From: JACCZX01 sp963791315
GTDB lineage: Bacteria; Pseudomonadota; Gammaproteobacteria; Burkholderiales; Burkholderiaceae_F
Direction: 5' to 3'
Assembly (NCBI GenBank): GCA_963791315.1
Contig: CAWBRQ010000001.1
Location: 124,001-188,000, forward strand
Length of the DNA: 64,000 nucleotides
This document shows positions 57,278-64,000 of the stretch, piece after piece. How positions within the stretch are numbered: position 1 is the stretch's first letter; every line of letters begins with the position of its first letter. The position numbers and the translations under genes were made by a program. The notes below the pieces were generated by a model. That model was not told the origin of the DNA, did no database searches, and worked only from the letters and a program-made list of their open reading frames with translations.

Positions 57278-58317
57278 GCGAGATGCAACAACGCACCGTT
57301 TCTTACCTCCTCCCTCGTGGAGGGAGGGTCGGGGAGGGAGCCATAAAAGGCCATCCTGACCATCAGCGCGGCGCAGCCGTGCTGATGGCTTTGTTCGTGG
57401 CCGCGCTCGCGACGATGATCATCACCGGACTGTTCTATCGACAGTTCGTGCTTTTGCGGACGATCGAAAACCAGCAGTTGACCTCGCAAAGCCGCCTGTT
57501 ATTGCGCGGCGCTCTCGACTGGGGTCGCGCGATTTTGCGTGAGGACGCCAATCGCTCCCAATATGACGCGCTGAGCGAGCCTTGGTCGCAACCACTGGCG
57601 GAGACGCGGCTCGACCAGCTCGGTGAAACCGGATCGCTGGCAGCGCTCGCGACCATCGCGGGATCGATGGAAGACGCACAAGGCCGCTTCAACCTGCGCA
57701 ACCTCGTCGAAAACGGTCAGGTAGTCGAACGTGAATTGCAGGCGCTACAGCGCCTGGTGTCGCTACTGCAGTTGCCGGAACAGACGGCGGAGCTGATCAC
57801 ACTGCGCATGGTGCAAGCAATGCCGGCGCCGGTAGCGTCGGATCCGAGCGGCGGAACTTCCGATGCTGAACTGCGCGCACGCGACAAGCCGCGTCCGCTG
57901 CCGCTAATGCTTCCACAGGACATCGCCGGGATCTCGGGCATCGACCCCGCCGCCGTGCAAAGACTCGCTCCGTATATCGTCGTGCTCGACGAACGCACAC
58001 CACTGAATACGAACACCGCCGCACCGGAGACTATTGCAGCGCGCGTACCCGAGTTGACGCTCGCCGAGGCGCGCACGCTGGTCGCCGAGCGCGAGCGTCT
58101 TGCCTATTTCAACAACACTGCCGAAGTGCGGACGCGTCTCGGAAACAAGGGCGCGTTAGTGACCGACTCCGAGATTTCGACCGCGTCGCGATTTTTCTTC
58201 ATTCGCGGCGAAGTGAAGCTCGACCGGGCGGTCACACGCATGGAAGCGCTGGTTAAACGCGCAATTCCCGGTCAAGGCCAACAGGCTGTGACCGTGCTTT
58301 GGACTCGAGAAATCTAA
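57274..58317 (+). CDS. gspK: minor pseudopilin GspK with unusually long leader
   Basis: Tip pseudopilin, 347 aa. Prepilin cleavage is expected after Gly33 in HQRG|AAVLMALFVAALATMI, with no Glu5, as is typical of GspK. The SAM-like domains include LPQDIAGISGIDPAAVQRL and LNTNTAAPETIAARVPELTL. The leader is about 33 residues instead of the usual 6-10 because a palindromic DNA element lies within it. ATG overlaps the gspJ stop. Confidence 0.93.
   Translation: MSEMQQRTVSYLLPRGGRVGEGAIKGHPDHQRGAAVLMALFVAALATMIITGLFYRQFVLLRTIENQQLTSQSRLLLRGALDWGRAILREDANRSQYDALSEPWSQPLAETRLDQLGETGSLAALATIAGSMEDAQGRFNLRNLVENGQVVERELQALQRLVSLLQLPEQTAELITLRMVQAMPAPVASDPSGGTSDAELRARDKPRPLPLMLPQDIAGISGIDPAAVQRLAPYIVVLDERTPLNTNTAAPETIAARVPELTLAEARTLVAERERLAYFNNTAEVRTRLGNKGALVTDSEISTASRFFFIRGEVKLDRAVTRMEALVKRAIPGQGQQAVTVLWTREI
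57305..57340. repeat. palindromic repeat element inside the gspK leader
   Basis: A hairpin CCTCCCTC-GTG-GAGGGAGG followed by GTCGGGGAGGGAG. The pattern resembles short GAGGGAGGG/TCGGGGAGGG intergenic repeats known from GC-rich proteobacteria (from memory). Here it is read as coding sequence. Confidence 0.6.
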
Positions 58318-59588
58318 TGAGAGATAGATCGGCACAACGGCTACTCGTTTTCTTGCCACCACGCCTGGGTTCGGGTGGCCGCACGCAATTCGCATCCGGC
58401 ACGGTCGTGTCATACGTCGCGCTCTCTGCCCGCGAATCGACGCGGGGCGAAGCCCCGGTGGCATTGTTGCCAAAGGCCGGTGCCGTTGACTTGGTGTTCG
58501 ATTCGAGCGACGTGTTTATTACCGCGATCGAATCGCCGAAGTTGTCCGAAGGCCGACTGCGGATGGCCCTACCCAACATTCTGGAAGATCGGCTGCTCGC
58601 CGACGCGACCGACTGCCACTTCGCGTTCAACGTTCCGCGCGGCGGCACCGGCACCACGACCATTGCGGCGCAACCGAAGATGCCCGTAGCGGTAATTGAC
58701 CGCGGCATCCTGACGCGTGCGCTCGACGTCATGACCGACGCCGGTTTCAAGGTGCGCGCGGCCTACAGCGAGATCTACACAGTTCCGGCACCTGCGGCCG
58801 GTGTGCTGTCGGTCCGAGTCGACCGCGGGCGCGGAATTGCCCGCTCAGCGACGCACGATGGTTTTGCATTCGAACTCGCGGACGACGCCGTTCCACCCGC
58901 GCTTGCGCTCGCTGTGCGGCAGCTTGGCATCAAGCGTATCCAGGTATTCGGCCGCGATGGCGCGCGCATGGCGCCGCTTGCTCAACCGCTGAATGTGCAA
59001 ATCGAAGTCAACGCGCAGGAGGCCGATCCGGCCAGCACCGAAACGGGGGTCAGCCTGCTGCAAGGCGCATTCGCCCAGGGCGGAATGATGGGCGGGTTTG
59101 CCGGCAGTTCAAGGCTGTCGCTGTCGAGCCGTGCAGTGCGTATTCCACTGATGTGGATCGCCGCCGGTGCCGCTGTCGCCATCGTCGGCATGAATGCCTA
59201 CAACCTGAAACTGGAAAGCGAAGAAAGAACGATTCGCAGTCAGATGGAAACGAGCTTTCGCTCGACGTTTCCAGAGGTCACGACTGTGGCCGATACGATG
59301 GTGCAGACCAAGCAAAAGCTCGCCGAAGTTCGGTCACGCGCGGGCATCGCATCGGCCAATGACTTCTCGGTCCTCAACGCGCGGACGGCAATGCTGCTGT
59401 CGGCGGCACCCGTCGGCAGTGTCGCCGCCATGGAATACCGCGACGGAGCGTTGAAGGTCAAATTTAAGCCCGGTGTTGCCGACAACCCTGGTTTGCAAAA
59501 CACGCTGCGCTCGGCCGCCCTGCAACAGGGACTGGCAATCCGCTTCGAAGCCGATGGCTCGGCTCGTGTAACGGCGGCAGGGGTTTAG
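58317..59588 (+). CDS. gspL: type II secretion inner-membrane protein GspL
   Basis: Links the GspE ATPase to GspM. Actin-like cytoplasmic part at about residues 1-265 (LPKAGAVDLVFDSSDVFIT, RMALPNILEDRLLADATDCH), one membrane helix at about 274-296 (IPLMWIAAGAAVAIVGM), then a ferredoxin-like periplasmic domain. 423 aa from ATG 58317, overlapping the gspK stop (TAATG). The frame is intact. Confidence 0.92.
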   Translation: MRDRSAQRLLVFLPPRLGSGGRTQFASGTVVSYVALSARESTRGEAPVALLPKAGAVDLVFDSSDVFITAIESPKLSEGRLRMALPNILEDRLLADATDCHFAFNVPRGGTGTTTIAAQPKMPVAVIDRGILTRALDVMTDAGFKVRAAYSEIYTVPAPAAGVLSVRVDRGRGIARSATHDGFAFELADDAVPPALALAVRQLGIKRIQVFGRDGARMAPLAQPLNVQIEVNAQEADPASTETGVSLLQGAFAQGGMMGGFAGSSRLSLSSRAVRIPLMWIAAGAAVAIVGMNAYNLKLESEERTIRSQMETSFRSTFPEVTTVADTMVQTKQKLAEVRSRAGIASANDFSVLNARTAMLLSAAPVGSVAAMEYRDGALKVKFKPGVADNPGLQNTLRSAALQQGLAIRFEADGSARVTAAGV

Positions 59589-60080
59589 ATGGAAGCGCTG
59601 CGACTTTTCTGGGCTGAGCGTGTCCCACGCGAGCGAGCGATCCTGCTCGCGGGCGCCGCCGCGGTTTTGGCAGTGCTCGTCTTTCTACTGTTGATCGAGC
59701 CCGCGTACAAAGGCATCGGTCGGCTTGAGCGCAGCCTGCCGCAGCAGCGTGCCGGCGCCGCCGAACTCGATTCACTGCTGTCCGAAGTCAAGTCGATGCG
59801 CTCGCGACCGCAAGTCGCATCAGTGTCGGCAGGCGATGTGCGCGCCGCGGTTGATGCATCGCTCGGCCGCGCCGGCATCAAGGCCGCGCGCATCGTCCCG
59901 TTGTCCGACGGTGATTTGCAATTGACGTTCTCCGACGTCCCGTACAGCAGCTGGGCGCCGTGGCTGGCCGGCATCGAGCGCGAGCTGGGAGCGCGGGCGA
60001 CTTCGGTGACCGTGACCGCACGCGATAAGACACCGGGCAATGTCGACGTCGAGCTTGCGTTGCGGTTGGCGCGCAAATAA
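59589..60080 (+). CDS. gspM: type II secretion inner-membrane protein GspM
   Basis: 163 aa. Membrane helix at about residues 17-38 (AILLAGAAAVLAVLVFLLLI), coiled coil at 45-70, then a ferredoxin-like domain (VSAGDVRAAVDASLGRAGI, LQLTFSDVPYSSWAPWLAGI). Starts directly after the gspL stop. Confidence 0.92.
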   Translation: MEALRLFWAERVPRERAILLAGAAAVLAVLVFLLLIEPAYKGIGRLERSLPQQRAGAAELDSLLSEVKSMRSRPQVASVSAGDVRAAVDASLGRAGIKAARIVPLSDGDLQLTFSDVPYSSWAPWLAGIERELGARATSVTVTARDKTPGNVDVELALRLARK

Positions 60081-60103
60081 CGAGCGGATGAACGCCACAA
60101 ACA

Positions 60104-60883
60104 ATGCGGGCCGCTTACCTTATTGCTGCAGCGCTTGCGATCCTGATCCTGACGGCATCTGGTGATCGCGCCGGCGCAATGGGCCGCCGGCTACGTTCGA
60201 TCGGCCAGCAACGGCAGAGTCGAATTGGCGGAAGCAAGCGGAACCATATGGAACGGCTCGGCAGTGGTGGTGATCGCGTCGCCCGCCGAAACCGGCGCAT
60301 CGCGCGCCAGCTTGCCCGAACGTCTGTCATGGCGGCTCAGCCCGTGGGCACTGCTCGCCGGGCAAGTCGATCTGGCGCTGACGCATCCCTCCGCGCTATC
60401 GCAGCCGCTGACGATCAATGCGCCGCTGTTCGGCGAAGACGAGTGACGTTGGGGCCAACGACGATGCGATTACCGGCATCGTTCCTTGTAGGGCTTGGAG
60501 CTCCGTGGAATACGGTGCGTCCCGGTGGCATCCTGACGGTTTCATGGGATCGGCTCGCGGTCGAACCAGGACGCTGGCAAGGCCGCATAAGCGGCGAGTG
60601 GCAGTACGCATCGAGCGGCCTGACGCCGGTGTCGCCTATGGGCCATTACCGCCTGCAAACCAACGGCGTCTGGCCGGGAACTCAGCTGGAATTACTAACC
60701 ATTTCGGGTCCCCTCGAGCTAAAGGGCAATGGCACAATCAACGAGGGTGGGCGCTTACGCTTCACCGGACGGGCACAAGCAATGGCCGGCACCGACCCTG
60801 GTGTCAAGGCGCAACTGACGGGGCTGATCTCGCTGCTGGGGCGACGCGACGGCGAGGGATCTCTGTTGAACTTCGGTGGTTGA
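60104..60883 (+). CDS. gspN: type II secretion protein GspN (frameshifted)
   Basis: Accessory component of some T2SS. Membrane start MRAAYLIAAALAILILTA, then an indel near 60160 to APAQWAAGYVRSASNGRVEL, AEASGTIWNGSAVVVIAS and LPERLSWRLSPWALLAGQVD; another near 60440 leads to GLGAPWNTVRPGGILTVSWD and ending EGSLLNFGG. Corrected length is about 259 aa. Confidence 0.88.
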   Translation: MRAAYLIAAALAILILTASGDRAGAMGRRLRSIGQQRQSRIGGSKRNHMERLGSGGDRVARRNRRIARQLARTSVMAAQPVGTARRASRSGADASLRAIAAADDQCAAVRRRRVTLGPTTMRLPASFLVGLGAPWNTVRPGGILTVSWDRLAVEPGRWQGRISGEWQYASSGLTPVSPMGHYRLQTNGVWPGTQLELLTISGPLELKGNGTINEGGRLRFTGRAQAMAGTDPGVKAQLTGLISLLGRRDGEGSLLNFGG

Positions 60884-60893
60884 GATAAAGCCA

Positions 60894-63203
60894 ATGTGCA
60901 CGTCAGGCCGCGGCCTTCTTTCCCGCTTGATCGCATTTGCCTGCGCCTGGCTGATGGCGGCGACGACAATCATCACGCCGGCGATTGCACAAACATCGCG
61001 CGCGAAGCCGCCGGCGAAGCCAGCAGCTCAGAATCGCGCCGCCGCAGCAGGCCAAGGAAGAAGGCGTATTGCTGAACTTCGTCAACGCCGACATCGACGC
61101 GGTCGTGCGCGCGATCGGCCAGTACACCGGACGCACGTTCGTCATCGATCCTAGAGTCAAGGGCACGATTGTCGCTATCGACCGAGCGCCCGGTGACGCG
61201 TCAGCAGGCCTACGACCAGCTGCTCACCGCGCTGCGACTGCAGGGGTTCACGATCGTGCAGACGGGCAACGTTGCGCGCGTGGTGCCGGAAGCCGACGCC
61301 AAGCTGCAGGGCGGCGCCGTCATCATTCCGAAGGGTTCGGCGCCCAGCGGCGACCAGCTCGTCACGCAAGTGTTCCGGCTGCAGTACGAGTCGGCGACTG
61401 CAATGGTGCCGATCCTGCGGCCGCTGATTGCACCCAACAACACGATCTCGGCCTATCCGCAGAACAACACGCTGGTCATTACCGACTACGCCGATAACCT
61501 GCGCCGCATCCAGCGGATCATCGAGTCGATCGACACGCCCGCCACCAGCGACGTCGAGCTGATTCCGGTCAAAAATGGGCTGGCGCTCGAGATCGCCACC
61601 GTCGTCAATCGCGTGCTCGACGAAGGTGCGCGCGCCGCGGGCCAAGCCAGCGATGCTGGCCAGCGCGTGTCGATTCTGGCCGAGCCTCGCACCAACTCGA
61701 TCATCATCCGCGCGCCGAGCCCACAGCGACTGTCAGCTCGCAAAGAGCTTGATCGCGCAACTCGACAAGCCGGCGCTGACACCCGGCAACATCAACGTGA
61801 TCCATCTGCGCAACGCCGAGGCGGTTCGCCTCGCGCCGCTGCTGCGCGCGATCATCGGCGCCGATGCGTCGTTCGTGCCGCAAAGCAGTGGCGGCGAGCA
61901 GCCTATCACCATCGACGAGCGGCACCCGGCTCGAGCGGGGCGCAGCCTGGTTTGATCGATCGGAACTTCGACGGCAACCTCTCCCAGCACGCGGCCAGAT
62001 CGCCAGTGGCGGTTCGGGCGGAGGCGGTACTGGCGGCCTGGCTGGAATGATTCAGGCCGATCCGGCGACCAACTCGCTGATCATCACTGCGCCCGAGCCG
62101 TTCTGTATAGAAACATTCGCGCCATCGTCGACAAGCTTGATACGCGTCGCGCGCAGGTCGTTATCGAGTCGCTGATCGTCGAGGTCACGGCCGACAAGGC
62201 AGCCGAATTCGGCATTCAGTGGCAGGCGCTGGGCGGGCTCGACAACTCCGGCACGAACGTGATCGGCGGGACCAACTTCGGCGTTGGCGGGAACAACATC
62301 ATCAACGCTGCGCAGAACATCGGTTCGCTGGGCCAGGGGTTGAACCTCGGTGTGGTCGAGGGCGCGATCAACATTCCGGGCATCGGCGAAGTTCTCAATC
62401 TCGCTTTCCTGGCGCGTGCGCTCGCCACCAGCGCCGACGCGAACATCCTGTCGACACCGACGATCCAGACGCTTGACAACGAAGAAGCCAAGTTTCTGGT
62501 TGGCCAGAATATTCCACTGATTACCGGTTCGTTTACGCTCCGACTGGAGGCGCTGGCGCCGTCAATCCGTTCCAGACCTTCGAGCGGCAGCGACATCGGG
62601 CTGCAGCTGCGGGTGAAGCCGCAGATTTCCGAAGGCGGCGTCGTTCGGCTCGCGATCTATCAGGAGTTGTCGTCGATCCAGAACACGCTGACCGCGGCGC
62701 AGGGCGGCATCATCACCAACAAGCGCAGCTTCGAGTCCAGTGTGCTGGTCGAAGACGGCAACATCGTCGTGCTCGGCGGACTGATCGAGGATCGCATCGA
62801 CAACAGCCAGAGCAGCGTGCCGGTGCTGGGTGACATTCCGTTGGTGGGTGGGTTGTTCCGCTACGAAAACCGTGGCCGCCGCAAGACCAATCTGTTGGTT
62901 TTCCTGCGGCCGTATGTAGTGCGCGACGAAGTCACGTCGTCAGTCGCTGGCGCTCGATCGGTACGACTATATCCGCGGCCAGGTCGCCGCCGGCACTCTG
63001 CCGGACACCTTGGTATTCCGCGATTTGCAGGGACGGCAACTGCCCCCGACGCCCACTGTTCCGCCGACGATGCGCCGCCAGCAAGAGGGCGAACGCGCCT
63101 GCACCGACCTCGCGGCGTGGACCCGGCGACGCGAGCGCTCGAAGCGGCACTCGCGGCCGCGCAGCGAGCGAGTGGATCCGCCCCGCCCCGATCGTTGACG
63201 TAG
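60894..63203 (+). CDS. gspD: type II secretion secretin GspD (many frameshifts)
   Basis: Outer-membrane channel. Signal peptide MCTSGRGLLSRLIAFACAWL...; N0 (GVLLNFVNADIDAVVRAIGQ), N1 (TGNVARVVPEADAK), N2 (VFRLQYESATAMVPILRPLI), N3 (INVIHLRNAEAVRLAPLLRA) and the secretin core (LSTPTIQTLDNEEAKFLVGQ, VLGGLIEDRIDNSQSSVPVL, GDIPLVGGLFRYENRGRRKT). At least eight indels, at about 61045, 61185, 61735, 61920, 61990, 62105, 62545 and 62935. The C-terminal limit is uncertain, as a proline-rich frame runs on. Confidence 0.93.
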
Positions 63204-63904
63204 CTCCGCCGCCCGAGCGCACGCCCGCGCAGCGGCGTACGCACGGCACCGCGTCGTTACGCGCGGCACGACCAGTGATCACGCCACCTGTCTCGCCTCC
63301 TGTTTCTTCGCCACCACCGGCACCGATCACGCGGGTCGAGCCCGCGCCTGCACCGGCTCCCGCACCACCGGTCGCCTCATTGCCGGCGGCTCCGACCGCC
63401 GCGCGGTCACGCAGCGCACTGTCCGCACCGCCGCCGCACCGCCGCGTCGGCCCGTTCCGACACCACCGCCTGCACCTGCTCCGACGCCGGCGCCTGTTCC
63501 GACACCGGTGCCCGCACCGCTCCAGCCGCCCCCGACCCGTATCGGTAGCGGCGGCGCCGTCGTCCTCAGCGACTGTTGCTGCTGACTGCCGCGGCCGCCG
63601 TCGGCTGCGCCCGCTGACCGCTCCGCCGCCCGACGCTGCATCGTCAACGCCGCGTCCCGCTCCGGCACAGGCCGGGTCGTCGACATTGCTGCAGGTTGCC
63701 GCGTGTCAGCGACATCGCACGCGGGCCGCGATCTGCAGCGTCAGTTGCGCGCCGCCGGAATGGACGCTTATTGGGAAAGCGTGCGCACCAAGCAAGGCAA
63801 CGACGTCGTGCGGGTGCGCGTGACGGTCGATCCGGCCACGCAAACGATGGCCGACGCGATCGCAAAATTGAAGGCGATGGGATTCGATCCGATCATCGTG
63901 CACC
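63204..63904 (+). CDS. proline-rich region with SPOR-like C-terminal domain (frameshifted; own gene or GspD tail)
   Basis: Coding character is clear but the frame breaks several times. The first 400 bases give Pro/Ala repeats (VITPPVSPPVSSPPPAPI, EPAPAPAPAPPVAS, then in another frame PTPPPAPAPTPAPVPTPVPA). Then STLLQVA in one frame and RGRDLQRQLRAAGMDAYWES, VVRVRVTVDPATQTMADAIA and KLKAMGFDPIIV in the next form a SPOR-like peptidoglycan-binding fold. No sure start codon separates it from gspD, so it may be a secretin extension or a separate protein. Confidence 0.6.
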
Positions 63905-64000
63905 GTGCCGCTGACCGCAATAATCCTAGTGATCACCGCCAACCGCCTCGTCCCCTACGCGTTCGCACGCGACAACGCCATCCTGCTCGTACCGAAGAGC
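63905..64000 (+). CDS. gspE: type II secretion ATPase GspE, 5' end only
   Basis: The last 32 codons read ...ITANRLVPYAFARDNAILLV, matching the N1E start of GspE, the cytoplasmic ATPase that docks on GspL. Start is GTG at 63905 or GTG at 63929 in the same frame. Cut by the right edge, so no Walker motifs can be checked. Confidence 0.72.
   Translation, partial: MPLTAIILVITANRLVPYAFARDNAILLVPKS

Overview
This window is a stretch of core chromosome from a GC-rich Gram-negative bacterium. It is almost certainly a betaproteobacterium, and the gene order looks most like Burkholderiales. The evidence is synteny: dgt-aroB-aroK-pilQPONM back to back with a divergent class A PBP gene, cyaY/lptM/lysA, a c4-type cytochrome, engB-hemB-cutA, and then the joined ribosomal/RNA polymerase supercluster in the order tRNA-Tyr/Gly/Thr - tuf - tRNA-Trp - secE - nusG - rplKAJL - rpoBC - rpsLG - fusA - tuf - S10 - spc - alpha operons. 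There is no rRNA, CRISPR array, prophage or intact insertion sequence.

Layout. (1) 1-7917, minus strand: dGTPase (cut by the left edge), aroB and aroK of the shikimate pathway, a terminator, and the type IV pilus alignment/secretin operon pilMNOPQ. (2) 7918-8319: divergent promoter region. (3) 8320-15317: ponA, cyaY, lptM-lysA, cytochrome c4, engB, hemB, cutA. (4) 15323-48649, minus strand: the translation and transcription supercluster, read from the tRNA-Tyr promoter (about 48635) down to rplQ. Internal signals are a spc-type promoter before rplN, a strong terminator between rpoC and rpsL, a 13-bp inverted repeat between rplL and rpoB, a long rplJ leader, and tandem hairpins around rpsD. 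(5) 48846-52097: a GNAT acetyltransferase, a LytTR-type two-component system with a palindrome over its candidate promoter, and a small exported protein. (6) 52341-54347: hpd and phhA, which carry phenylalanine to tyrosine and 4-hydroxyphenylpyruvate to homogentisate. (7) 54357-64000: a type II secretion cluster, with gspC divergent from gspGHIJKLMN-gspD, then a proline-rich/SPOR-like coding region and the first codons of gspE.

The main caveat is sequence quality. More than 25 genes, most of them universal and essential (secY, rplB, rpoC, fusA, both tuf genes, rpsC, rplX and others), contain single-base frameshifts that restore an obvious family match when corrected. They are best read as sequencing or assembly indels, not pseudogenes. 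Coordinates for these genes span first start to last stop. The intact 4.1-kb rpoB shows the error is not uniform.

Most interesting for follow-up: the SPOR-like domain between the GspD secretin and gspE; a palindromic repeat inserted in the prepilin leader of gspK; low-complexity tails on S3, L15, L24 and L3; and the regulatory signals around the sensor kinase and the ribosomal operons.
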